Assembly (NCBI RefSeq): GCF_900156455.1
Contig: NZ_FTNQ01000001.1
Coordinates: 1,178,001 to 1,242,000 of the forward strand
Length of the DNA: 64,000 nucleotides
Origin: Microbacterium sp. RURRCA19A
GTDB lineage: Bacteria; Actinomycetota; Actinomycetes; Actinomycetales; Microbacteriaceae
Direction of reading: 5' to 3'
Shown: positions 18,637 to 26,953 of the stretch, piece after piece
Layout: every line of letters starts with the position of its first letter
How positions within the stretch are numbered: position 1 is the first letter of the stretch
The notes under the pieces: generated by a model
What the model was told of the DNA's origin: nothing
Databases searched by the model: none
What the model saw: the letters and a program-made list of their open reading frames with translations, nothing else
Position numbers and translations under genes: made by a program

Positions 18637-18703
18637 TCTTCCCTAGAGCGACGCGCGGCCCGTGCGCCTGGCCCCGGATGCCGCGGGTTTCTAGAGTGGT
18701 CAC

Positions 18704-19537
18704 ATGGCACACAGCAACTCTCACCCGCTCGACGACCCGGCGGTCGACCCGTTCGAGGTCGCCGCGACGGCGGCCGCCGACATCGCGCGCCTCACCGGCG
18801 TCGAGCGTCACGACATCGCGGTCACCCTCGGCAGCGGCTGGGGCCGCGCCGCCGAACTCATCGGCGAGGAGACCGCGGCGTTCCCCGCGACCGAGGTCAC
18901 CGGTTTCTCCCGGCCCGCCCTCGAGGGTCACGTCGGCACCCTCCGCAGCGTCCGCACCCCCGGCGGCAAGAACGTCCTGGTCATCGGTGCGCGCACGCAC
19001 TACTACGAGGGTCACGGCGTCCGCCGGGTCGTCCACAGCGTCCGCACCGCCGCGGCGACCGGCGCGACCACGATGATCCTGACGAACGGCGCGGGCGGCA
19101 TCCGCGAGACCTGGAAGCCCGGCCAGCCGGTGCTCATCAGCGACCACATCAACCTCACGGCCGACTCGCCGCTCGAGGGCGCGACCTTCATCGACCTGAC
19201 CGACCTGTACTCGCAGCGGCTGCGCGACCTCGCCCGCTCGATCGACCCGACCCTCGACGAGGGCGTGTACACGCAGTTCCGCGGTCCGCACTACGAGACC
19301 CCCGCCGAGGTGCAGATGGCCAAGACCATCGGCGGCCACATCGTCGGCATGTCCACGGCCCTCGAGGCGATCGCCGCCCGGCAGGCGGGCATGGAGATCC
19401 TCGGCTTCTCGCTCATCACGAACCTGGCCGCCGGCATCCAGAAGACGCCGCTCAGCCACGCCGAGGTGCTCGAAGCCGGCCGCGACGCCGAGCCGGTGAT
19501 CTCCGCGCTGCTCGCCCGCGTGATCGGCGCGCTGTGA
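18704..19537 (+). CDS. punA: Purine nucleoside phosphorylase
   Basis: A 277-residue trimeric-type PNP that cleaves inosine and guanosine with phosphate to base and ribose-1-phosphate. It shows VTLGSGWG (phosphate loop), the segment around GARTHYYEGHG, LTNGAGGI, RGPHYETPAE and VGMSTALEAIAARQ, in the expected order. ATG 18704 is 6 nt after TAGAGT (18692-18697). It overlaps the next gene by four bases; that gene's phosphosugar mutase can convert ribose-1-phosphate to ribose-5-phosphate, so the pair makes sense as a nucleoside-salvage unit. Confidence 0.95.
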   Translation: MAHSNSHPLDDPAVDPFEVAATAAADIARLTGVERHDIAVTLGSGWGRAAELIGEETAAFPATEVTGFSRPALEGHVGTLRSVRTPGGKNVLVIGARTHYYEGHGVRRVVHSVRTAAATGATTMILTNGAGGIRETWKPGQPVLISDHINLTADSPLEGATFIDLTDLYSQRLRDLARSIDPTLDEGVYTQFRGPHYETPAEVQMAKTIGGHIVGMSTALEAIAARQAGMEILGFSLITNLAAGIQKTPLSHAEVLEAGRDAEPVISALLARVIGAL

Positions 19538-21192
19538 GCGAGTACCTCGCCGCCGCCCGCGCGTGGCTCGCCCAGGATCCGGATGCCACGACCCGCGACG
19601 AGCTCACCGCACTGATCGACCGGGTCGAAGAGGGGGATGCCGAGGCGGCCGCCGACCTCGAGGACCGTTTCGCCACCCGCCTCGCCTTCGGCACCGCGGG
19701 GCTCCGCGGGACGCTGGGCGCCGGGTCGAACCGCATGAACCGGGTGCTCGTCGCCCAGGCCGCCGCGGGCTTCGCGGCGTACCTGCGCGAGAAGCAGCCC
19801 GACGGCACGCCGACCGTGGTGGTCGGGTACGACGGACGCCGCAACTCCGATGTGTTCGCCCGCGACTCGGTGGAGATCTTCGCCGGTGCGGGGCTCCGCG
19901 CGATCCTGCTCCCCCGCATGCTGCCGACGCCCGTGCTCGCCTTCGCGGTGCGCCACCTCGGCGCGGACGCCGGCGTCATGGTGACCGCGAGCCACAACCC
20001 GCCCGACGACAACGGCTACAAGGTGTACCTCGGCGGTGCGGACGACGGCGCGCAGATCGTCTCGCCGGCGGATGCCGAGATCGCCGCGCACATCCAGCGC
20101 GTGGCCGACGCCGGCGACGTCACGGTCCTCCCCCGCTCGGTCGGTTTCGAGAACGCGCCGGAGTCGCTCGTCGAGGCCTATGTCGCCGCGACCGCCGCCG
20201 TGGCCCCCGCGCCGGCCGGCGTCGATGGGCTGCGCTGGGTCTACACCGCGATGCACGGCGTCGGGTGGGAGACGGTGTCACGCGTGCTCACCGAGGCCGG
20301 GTATCCCGCGCCGACGGTCGTCGAGGCGCAGATCCACCCCGACGGGCGCTTCCCCACGGTGGCGTTCCCCAACCCGGAGGAGCCCGGAGCGATGGATCTC
20401 GCCTTCGAGACGGCCCGCTCCGTCGACGCCGAGTTCGTCATCGCGAACGACCCGGATGCCGATCGCCTCGCGGTCGCGATCCCCGACGCCGACGCGGACG
20501 GCGGCTGGCGTCGCCTGTCGGGCAACGAGATCGGGCTGCTGCTCGGGTGGCGCGCGGCACGTTCGGCGTCGGGCGGTTCGCTCGCGTGCTCCCTGGTGTC
20601 GTCGCCCGGCTTGCAGGCGGTGGCCGAGCATTACGGACTCGATTTCCACGCGACGCTCACCGGCTTCAAGTGGATCTCGCGTGCGCCCGGCATCGTCTTC
20701 GGCTTCGAGGAGGCCCTCGGCTACCTCGTGAACCCGGAGACCGTGCGCGACAAGGACGGCATCTCCGCCGCCGTGGCGTTCCTCGGTCTCGTCACCGCCG
20801 CCCGCGCCGAGGGCCGCACGGTCGCCGACCTCCTGCAGGAGTTCCGCGACACCTTCGGTGCGTTCGCGAGCGACCAGATCTCGGTGCGCGTGACCGACCT
20901 GAGCGAGATCGGCGGGATCATGGCATCCCTCCGTGCCCAGCCGCCGTCCGCGGTGGGCGAGGTCGCAGTGTCGAGGATCGACGATCTGCTCGAGGGCGTC
21001 GACGGGCTGCCCCCGGGCGACGTGCTGCGGATCTGGCTCGACGACGGCTCGCGCCTCATCGTCCGACCCAGTGGCACCGAGCCGAAGCTGAAGCTGTACC
21101 TCGACGTGCGCGGCTCGTCGGCGAAGAAGGCTAACCGTCGCCTGGCCGCCCTGCGCGCCGGTGCGGAGGAGCTGCTCGCGGCGGTGCGCTGA
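19534..21192 (+). CDS. Phosphopentomutase/phosphoglucomutase-like phosphosugar mutase
   Basis: A 552-residue alpha-D-phosphohexomutase superfamily protein. It has FGTAGLRG (about 52-59), the catalytic loop TASHNPPDDNGYKVY with phospho-Ser153, the metal loop NDPDADR, the sugar-binding region GFEEALGYL and the phosphate-binding RPSGTEPKLKLYL near the end. GTG 19534 overlaps the punA stop as GTGA. Length matches the PGM2-like branch, which often acts on ribose-1-phosphate; the punA coupling favours that substrate, though phosphomannomutase or phosphoglucomutase activity is equally possible from sequence. Confidence 0.9.
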   Translation: MSEYLAAARAWLAQDPDATTRDELTALIDRVEEGDAEAAADLEDRFATRLAFGTAGLRGTLGAGSNRMNRVLVAQAAAGFAAYLREKQPDGTPTVVVGYDGRRNSDVFARDSVEIFAGAGLRAILLPRMLPTPVLAFAVRHLGADAGVMVTASHNPPDDNGYKVYLGGADDGAQIVSPADAEIAAHIQRVADAGDVTVLPRSVGFENAPESLVEAYVAATAAVAPAPAGVDGLRWVYTAMHGVGWETVSRVLTEAGYPAPTVVEAQIHPDGRFPTVAFPNPEEPGAMDLAFETARSVDAEFVIANDPDADRLAVAIPDADADGGWRRLSGNEIGLLLGWRAARSASGGSLACSLVSSPGLQAVAEHYGLDFHATLTGFKWISRAPGIVFGFEEALGYLVNPETVRDKDGISAAVAFLGLVTAARAEGRTVADLLQEFRDTFGAFASDQISVRVTDLSEIGGIMASLRAQPPSAVGEVAVSRIDDLLEGVDGLPPGDVLRIWLDDGSRLIVRPSGTEPKLKLYLDVRGSSAKKANRRLAALRAGAEELLAAVR

Positions 21193-21260
21193 CGCGGGTC
21201 GGCGCTGGGGCGTGCGCTGCGTGCGGCGGTGCGCGAGGCTGCGCACGGGGCTGCGCGCGG

Positions 21261-21298
21261 GTGGCCCCGGGGCGACAGAAGTGGCCCCGGGGCCACCT
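21261..21298 (+). repeat. 38-bp hairpin repeat, left copy
   Basis: Begins GTGGCCCCGGGGCGACAG and ends GTGGCCCCGGGGCCACCT. The right half is itself a near-perfect palindrome. It is identical over all 38 bases, and in the same orientation, to 22414-22451 on the other side of the AbiEi-like gene. Confidence 0.95.
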
Positions 21299-21427
21299 GG
21301 GCTCTCGGCAATGGAGACCGAACCCCCGAACGCGGCCCCTCCTCCACATAGCGAGCACCCGGCTCTCGCTCCCCATATCGACCGAAAGGCGCGGCGATCA
21401 GCGCTCGGGGAGAGAAGACTCGGCCCG

Positions 21428-22387
21428 GTGACCAACGGATTCATCGTTCCTCTGCGTCGACGACGCGACCTCGTCGAACTCGGATACGACTCACGGCGTA
21501 TCCGTCGGGAGGTCGAGTCCGGCCACCTGAGAGCGATGCGGCGCGGGGTGTTCGCGCGAACGTCCGAGCTCGCGCCGCTGACCGTCGAAGACCACGCCGT
21601 GCTCCGCGCGCGGGCCTACAGTGCTGTCGCCGCCGTCCCGCCGATCTTCGCCGCGAGCACAGCGGCGGCAATCCACGGGCTTCCTCTCCTGCTCGACGAT
21701 GGCAAGACGCATGTCATCTCTCCCAACGACAGACCGGGGTCGGGGTACGAGATCGTTCGGCATCGCGGGCAGCTCGACGACGGTGATGTGACCGAGATAC
21801 GAGGCTTGCTGTGCACGTCTGTTCCGCGGACGATCGCCGACATCGCGCGGCTGGAATCGCACGAGCTGGCGGTGTCGGTCGCGGACGCGGCGCTTCGTCT
21901 CGCTGCCTACCGCTCGCCGGGCGTGTATGACGTCGCTGCGGCCGAGGCAGTGAAGGAAGCGGCGCGCACGTCTGTCCACCCCCACAGCATGGGCCGAGCA
22001 CAGGCTCGGCGCGTTCTGGAGTTCGCCGATGGACGTGCACAGCTCCCGGGAGAGAGCATCAGTCGCATCCGGTTGGCCGAACTCGGGTTCGCTGCTCCCT
22101 CTCTGCAGGTTCCCGTCCGAGGCCCGAGAGGGCGAACATACTGGGTCGACTTCGGTCTGGATGATGTGGAAGCTTGGGGCGAGTTCGATGGGAAGGCGAA
22201 ATACCGTGCGTCCCACGACAAGAGCCCGGCCGACATCGTGGCGGAGGAGAAGCGCCGCGAGGACTGGATCCGCGGCGTGACCAAACGCCCTGTCGTTCGG
22301 TGGGGGTGGGCCGACATCACGGATGCCGCCACGCTCGGGCGGCGGCTCGCAGCCTTCGGGATCCGCCCCGACCCCTCCCCGACGTAG
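21428..22387 (+). CDS. AbiEi-type winged-helix protein with nuclease-like C-terminus
   Basis: A 319-residue protein. The N-terminal 50 residues (DLVELGYDSRRIRREVESGHLRAMRRGVFAR) resemble the winged-helix domain of AbiEi-type proteins, known as type IV antitoxins. The last 80 residues contain VDFGL (240-244), WGEFDGKAKY with E252, D254 and K256, and EKRRED, a D...ExDGK order like PD-(D/E)XK or Vsr/DUF559 nucleases. No AbiEii toxin is adjacent. GC looks lower than in its neighbours and 38-bp direct repeats bracket it, suggesting transfer. GTG 21428 is preferred by domain position; ATG 21311 is possible. No activity can be claimed. Confidence 0.75.
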   Translation: MTNGFIVPLRRRRDLVELGYDSRRIRREVESGHLRAMRRGVFARTSELAPLTVEDHAVLRARAYSAVAAVPPIFAASTAAAIHGLPLLLDDGKTHVISPNDRPGSGYEIVRHRGQLDDGDVTEIRGLLCTSVPRTIADIARLESHELAVSVADAALRLAAYRSPGVYDVAAAEAVKEAARTSVHPHSMGRAQARRVLEFADGRAQLPGESISRIRLAELGFAAPSLQVPVRGPRGRTYWVDFGLDDVEAWGEFDGKAKYRASHDKSPADIVAEEKRREDWIRGVTKRPVVRWGWADITDAATLGRRLAAFGIRPDPSPT

Positions 22388-22413
22388 GGATCCTGGGCCT
22401 CCTCCGTGCCGGC

Positions 22414-22451
22414 GTGGCCCCGGGGCGACAGAAGTGGCCCCGGGGCCACCT
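22414..22451 (+). repeat. 38-bp hairpin repeat, right copy
   Basis: Same 38 bases and orientation as 21261-21298. It lies 26 bp after the AbiEi-like gene and 30 bp before the 3' end of the convergent mannitol regulator gene. It could also serve as a terminator. Confidence 0.95.
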
Positions 22452-22481
22452 ACGACCCGCGGGACCTGCCACACAGTGACG

Positions 22482-24410
22482 TCAGCCGTCGATCACCGCG
22501 ACCAGCTCGTCGAGGAACGCCGGGAAGTCCGTCGCTCGACGCACGATCCGCTGCACGCTGTCGCGCTCGCTGAACACCTCGACGAACTGCTCGAACACGG
22601 TCTGGAACGCCTCGCGGTCGGTCTCGCTGAACGCCACGAGCGCCACCACCTGCACGCGCCCCTCGCCCCAGGCGATCGAGGGATCGGCGATGCCGATCGC
22701 GATGCGCGTCTGCGTCGCGGTCATCCCCATCGCGTGCGGCACGGCGAGCGCGTCGGTGAACGCGGTCGACGAGATGCCCTCGCGCTCCACCGCCCGGGCC
22801 ACGTAGTCGTCGTCGATGACGCCCTCGTCCACCAGCAGCCCGCCGAGGCGCCGGATGACCCCCGCCTCGCCGCCGTCGGCATCCAGGCCGCGCACGAACG
22901 CGTCGGGCGAGAAGTACGTCTCGAGCTCGGCGCGCAGCCGCGCGAGCCGCCGACCGCGGCGCACGCGCGACGCCGCCGTCTGCACGCGCTCGACGTCGGC
23001 GTCGGTGAGGAACGGCTGGATGCGGACGAATCGGTCACCGGGACGCGGCGGGTCGATCGTGGTGAGCACGAGGTCGGTGTCGATGGAGTCCCACGCCGGG
23101 TCGATGCGCGTCTCGACGCCGACGACCTCGATCGCCTGCCCGAGCGAGCGATCGACGCTGGAGCGCAGCAGCTCGTGGAGCTCGTAGTACCCGGGACACA
23201 CGATCGTCGCGGTGAGCAGCTGATCGGAGCGACGGCTGCGCTCGAGGCGCCCACCGACGTGCATCGCGATGTAGGCGATCTCGTCGTCCATGATCGGGAT
23301 GCCGAGGGCGTCCTGCAGACCGCTGGCGATGTAGACGGCGACCTCGAAGATCATCGGATACGTCGACTTCAGGGATCGCGTCAGGGGGTTCCGCGACCAC
23401 GCCTGTTCGCGCGAGCGGTGCAGCAGGTTCTGCACGTGGAGGGCCAGCCGCAGCACGAAGTCGTCGTGCGCGATGTCCACCAGGTACTGGGATGCCGCGG
23501 CCTCCACGACCGCGCGGACCGCGCCCTCGACCGCGGGGTCGAGGCGCGAGCGCACGTCGTCGCGCGCCGGCGCGCCGGGGGCGACGATACGGGTCAGCAC
23601 GAGCGTCGCGAGGTGGCGCAGATCGCCCGCGCCGAGCTGCACGCCGATGTGCTTGAGGGTGAGCCGGTCGAGCAGGTCGGCGACGGTGTCCGCGGCCTCC
23701 GAGGTCTCCCCCGCCGCGGCCCCGAGGCCCCGGTCGCGCGTGACGCGGTCGGCGGCGATGGCGATGTGCATGACGACGTCGCCGATGCCGATCTCGTTCA
23801 CGAAGTATCCGAGCGCCCCGAGTTCGGCGACCAGTTCGGCCTTGAACGGACCGAACGCACGCGCCCCGACCGACCTCTCGCCGAGCGTCCGCCGCAGCGC
23901 GTCGAGGTCGAACATGCCGGCATCCATCTCGTCGTGCGCGAGCTTGGACAGCAGCCGCCGCTGCGCGACCTCGGTTCCGCGCAGGCGGGCGGTGGATGCC
24001 GAGCGCTCGAGGGTCAGTTCCGTTCCGCCCAGCAGCCCGCGCACGCGCGCGAGGTCGGCCTCGAGCGTGGCGGCGCTGACGTGGAGCGAGTCCGCGGTCT
24101 CGTAGACGTCGATGCCGTCGGCGGAGTCGAGGAGCCGACGCACGAGCGTGTGCAGGCGATCGCGCGGGGTTCCGCTGTCGGCGGGCGAACCGGCGCGCAG
24201 GGCGAGGGCGGCGTCCGTGCCCGCGCGGTATCCGAGCGGTCCGGACTCGATCGCCGCACCCCCGGCGACGCGGGCGTTGACCGCCGTCACGTACGAACGC
24301 ACGCTGCGGGGGGTCACGCCCAGCGCATCCGCCAGCGATGCGGCCGTGGACCACTCCGCGTCCCGCAGCAGCAGGGCCAGCAGGCGGTCTTGGCGAGCTT
24401 TCGTCGTCAC
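22482..24410 (-). CDS. mtlR: PTS-regulated transcriptional activator of mannitol genes (MtlR type)
   Basis: A 642-residue regulator. The N-terminal helix-turn-helix (LLALLLRDAEWSTAASLADALGVTPRSVRSYV) is followed by two PRD domains (His-containing, phosphorylated by HPr/EII), an EIIB-like segment (TATIVCPGYYELHELL) and a C-terminal EIIA-like domain with AVPHAMGMT, whose His is a phosphorylation site. That layout fits MtlR/BglG-family activators. GTG 24410 has GGAGG 7 nt upstream; ATG 24455 is less likely. It is divergent from the mannitol PTS genes and presumably activates them according to PTS phosphorylation state. Confidence 0.9.
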   Translation of the reverse strand: MTTKARQDRLLALLLRDAEWSTAASLADALGVTPRSVRSYVTAVNARVAGGAAIESGPLGYRAGTDAALALRAGSPADSGTPRDRLHTLVRRLLDSADGIDVYETADSLHVSAATLEADLARVRGLLGGTELTLERSASTARLRGTEVAQRRLLSKLAHDEMDAGMFDLDALRRTLGERSVGARAFGPFKAELVAELGALGYFVNEIGIGDVVMHIAIAADRVTRDRGLGAAAGETSEAADTVADLLDRLTLKHIGVQLGAGDLRHLATLVLTRIVAPGAPARDDVRSRLDPAVEGAVRAVVEAAASQYLVDIAHDDFVLRLALHVQNLLHRSREQAWSRNPLTRSLKSTYPMIFEVAVYIASGLQDALGIPIMDDEIAYIAMHVGGRLERSRRSDQLLTATIVCPGYYELHELLRSSVDRSLGQAIEVVGVETRIDPAWDSIDTDLVLTTIDPPRPGDRFVRIQPFLTDADVERVQTAASRVRRGRRLARLRAELETYFSPDAFVRGLDADGGEAGVIRRLGGLLVDEGVIDDDYVARAVEREGISSTAFTDALAVPHAMGMTATQTRIAIGIADPSIAWGEGRVQVVALVAFSETDREAFQTVFEQFVEVFSERDSVQRIVRRATDFPAFLDELVAVIDG

Positions 24411-24576
24411 GATCCGTCCTCCGCGCCGTCCCCAGGTTGGCAGCGCTCCGTCCATCCAACCACGCGCTTCCTCTCGGGGCGCCGGGTCGCGGCAACGGCG
24501 TTCCGGGGGGTGGGAAACGAACCTGGTTGTCCGCTGTGAACGCGGTGCCGAGAATCGAGGGAAAGGAGGCGGGTCG

Positions 24577-24903
24577 ATGAGGATCCTCGTGGTGTGCGGC
24601 GCGGGTGCGTCCAGCACGTTCGTCGCACAGCGTGTTCAACGCGCCGCCCATGATCGCGGCCTCCCCTACTCCGCTTCGGCGGGGACCGTGAGATCGCTCC
24701 CGATCGATCTCGACGCGACCGACATCGTCCTCGTCGGCCCGCACCTGGCCCCCGACCTGGAGCGGATACGACAGGATGCCGCGACACGGGGGGTGCGCGT
24801 CGCGCTGCTGCCCGAGGACGTCTTCACCGACCTGACCGGTACCCGCACGCTCGCTCTCGTGGACGAGGCGATGGGCGCGCGGGAATCCGCGGACACCGTC
24901 TGA
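24577..24903 (+). CDS. PTS EIIB component, lactose/cellobiose type
   Basis: A 108-residue EIIB. The N-terminal strand MRILVVCGAGASSTFVAQRV holds the phosphorylatable Cys7 and the P-loop of the lactose/chitobiose IIB family; the rest fits the four-stranded fold of that family. ATG 24577 is preceded by AAAGGAGG. It opens the gene series leading to ptsH, ptsI and mtlA, yet mtlA carries its own IIB domain and no matching IIC or IIA is visible, so this subunit lacks an obvious membrane partner. It may serve an unlinked permease or have a regulatory role toward MtlR. Confidence 0.85.
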   Translation: MRILVVCGAGASSTFVAQRVQRAAHDRGLPYSASAGTVRSLPIDLDATDIVLVGPHLAPDLERIRQDAATRGVRVALLPEDVFTDLTGTRTLALVDEAMGARESADTV

Positions 24904-24926
24904 CCCGCCGCCGGAAAGGAACACCC

Positions 24927-25202
24927 ATGCCCCAGCTCACCCGCACCGTCCGCATCGGATCGTCGCACGGCCTCCACGCCCGCCCCGCGAAGCTGTTCGC
25001 CCAGGCCGCCAAGGAGTCCGGCATCCCCGTGACGATCGCGAAGGACGCCGGGGCTCCGGTGAACGCCGCCAGCATCCTCGGGATCATCGCCCTGGGCCTG
25101 GAGTACGGCGACTACGTGACCCTCACCGCCGACGGCGACACCGCCGAAGCCACCCTCGACCGCCTCAGCGAACTGCTGACGACCGACCACGACGCCGAGT
25201 AA
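24927..25202 (+). CDS. ptsH: Phosphocarrier protein HPr
   Basis: A 91-residue HPr that carries phosphate from EI to EIIA proteins. GSSHGLHARPAKLF contains the phosphorylated His17 in the HARP signature, and NAASILGI has Ser49 at the position of the regulatory serine (Ser46 of Gram-positive HPr), but no HPr kinase gene is seen here. ATG 24927 has GGAAAGGA about 6 nt upstream. It sits between the EIIB gene and ptsI, with 23 and 15 bp spacers, in one operon. Confidence 0.95.
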   Translation: MPQLTRTVRIGSSHGLHARPAKLFAQAAKESGIPVTIAKDAGAPVNAASILGIIALGLEYGDYVTLTADGDTAEATLDRLSELLTTDHDAE

Positions 25203-25217
25203 AGGAAGCACAGGAAC

Positions 25218-26900
25218 ATGACGGAACTCCGTGGAGTCGGAATCGGACTGGGCGTGGCCCAGGGCCCCATCGCGCGCATGGCGGAACCCCTGCCCGCACC
25301 GAAGGACAGCCCGAGCGAGCTGTCGGTCGAGCAGGAGACGGCGCGCGTCCGCGAAGCCGTCGGCGCGGTCGCCCGCGAGCTCGAAGCCCGCGGTGCGCAG
25401 GCCGGCGGCGCGGCCCGCGACGTGCTCGAGGCCCAGGCGATGATCGCCGAGGACCCGACCCTCGAAGCCGAGGTCGACGCGCGCCTGGCCGCCGGCAAGA
25501 ACGGCGAGTTCGCCGTCCACGACGCCTTCGCCTCGTTCCGCGAGCAGCTCGTCGCCCTCGGCGGCTATCTCGGCGAGCGCGCCGCCGACCTCGACGACGT
25601 CGCCCAGCGGGTCATCGCGCGCCTCCGCGGCGTCGCCGCCCCCGGCATCCCGGATCCCGGCCACCCGTTCGTGCTCGTCGCGAAGGACCTCGCCCCCGCC
25701 GACACCGCGCTTCTCGACCTCGACAAGGTGCTCGCGCTCGTGACCACCGAGGGCGGCCCCACCTCGCACACCGCGATCCTCGCGCGGGAGAAGTCGATCG
25801 TCGCCGTGGTCGGCGCGACCGGCGCGAAGGACCTGGTCGACGGCCAGACGGTGATCGTGGATGCCGCCGCCGGCGTCGTCACGGTCGACCCGAGCGACGA
25901 TGACCTGGCGCGGGCCAAGAACCGCGCCGACGCGCGGGCCGCCGCGGCATCCGCCCCCATCACCGACGGCGCTCTCGCCGACGGGACGAAGGTGCCGCTG
26001 CTGGCCAACCTCGGCAAGCCCGGCGGCGCTGCCGAAGCCGTCGAGCTCGGCGCCGAGGGTGTGGGCCTGTTCCGCACCGAGTTCCTGTTCCTCAGCTCCA
26101 GCTCCGCACCCACCGTCGAGGAGCAGCGGGCCGCCTACATCGAGCTGCTCAGCGCCTTCCCCGGCAAGAAGGTCGTCGTGCGCGTGCTCGACGCCGGCGC
26201 GGACAAGCCGCTCCCGTTCCTCAACGACGCGCACGAGGAGAACCCTGCCCTCGGCCTGCGGGGCCTCCGTGCCCTCCGCGCGAGCGAGGACATCCTGCGC
26301 GAGCAGCTGACGGCGCTGGCCGAAGCGGATGCCGAGACCCGCAAGTCCGCGGCCGGCCCCGCCGATCTGTGGGTCATGGCGCCCATGGTCTCCACGGTCG
26401 AGGAGACCCGGTACTTCACGGCGCTGGCCAAGGACTACGGCCTGAAGACGACCGGCGTGATGGTCGAGGTGCCCTCCTCTGCTCTGCTGGCCGATCGCAT
26501 CCTGCAGATCGCCGACTTCGCCTCGATCGGCACGAACGACCTGACGCAGTACACCCTCGCCGCCGACCGGCTGCTCGGTTCGGTGGCGTCGTTCCAGGAC
26601 CCGTGGCATCCGGCCGTCCTCCGCCTGATCCGCGAGGTCGGCGCCGCCGGCCGTGCGAACGGCAAGCCGGTCGGCATCTGCGGCGAGGCCGCCGCCGACC
26701 CGCTGCTCGCGGTCGTGCTCGTCGGCCTCGGCGCCACCACGCTGTCGATGGCGCCCACCGCGCTCGCCGACGTGCGCGCCTCGCTTCTGACCCACACGCT
26801 CGACGATGCCCGCCGCATCGCCGAGGCAGCCCTGGCCGCCGACGACGCGGCCTCCGCCCGGGAGGCCGCCCAGGCCGCCTCCGCATCCGCCGCGGCCTGA
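25218..26900 (+). CDS. ptsI: PTS enzyme I
   Basis: A 560-residue phosphoenolpyruvate-protein phosphotransferase that starts the PTS phosphate chain. The swivelling domain has TTEGGPTSHTAIL with phospho-His184; the PEP-binding barrel has GVGLFRTEFLFL, GLRGLRALRASEDI, FASIGTNDLTQYTLAADR and GKPVGICGEAAADP with the catalytic Cys. Length is normal for the family. ATG 25218 follows AAAGGAAG. The last 30 residues are unusually Ala-rich. Location inside a mannitol locus rather than beside a general ptsHI cluster is noteworthy. Confidence 0.96.
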   Translation: MTELRGVGIGLGVAQGPIARMAEPLPAPKDSPSELSVEQETARVREAVGAVARELEARGAQAGGAARDVLEAQAMIAEDPTLEAEVDARLAAGKNGEFAVHDAFASFREQLVALGGYLGERAADLDDVAQRVIARLRGVAAPGIPDPGHPFVLVAKDLAPADTALLDLDKVLALVTTEGGPTSHTAILAREKSIVAVVGATGAKDLVDGQTVIVDAAAGVVTVDPSDDDLARAKNRADARAAAASAPITDGALADGTKVPLLANLGKPGGAAEAVELGAEGVGLFRTEFLFLSSSSAPTVEEQRAAYIELLSAFPGKKVVVRVLDAGADKPLPFLNDAHEENPALGLRGLRALRASEDILREQLTALAEADAETRKSAAGPADLWVMAPMVSTVEETRYFTALAKDYGLKTTGVMVEVPSSALLADRILQIADFASIGTNDLTQYTLAADRLLGSVASFQDPWHPAVLRLIREVGAAGRANGKPVGICGEAAADPLLAVVLVGLGATTLSMAPTALADVRASLLTHTLDDARRIAEAALAADDAASAREAAQAASASAAA

Positions 26901-26953
26901 GCCGCGCACCACCCCCGCGGCCCCGGCCGCATCCACAACAAGGAGACACAGCA

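Noticed and set aside
17062..21192. A 1376-codon plus-strand frame ending in the phosphosugar mutase
   Set aside because: It reads antisense through the LpdA-like gene and out of frame through punA; the mutase itself begins at GTG 19534.
21261..22451. Insertion sequence
   Set aside because: The flanking 38-mers are direct repeats, not terminal inverted repeats, no target duplication is seen and the gene has no transposase motif.
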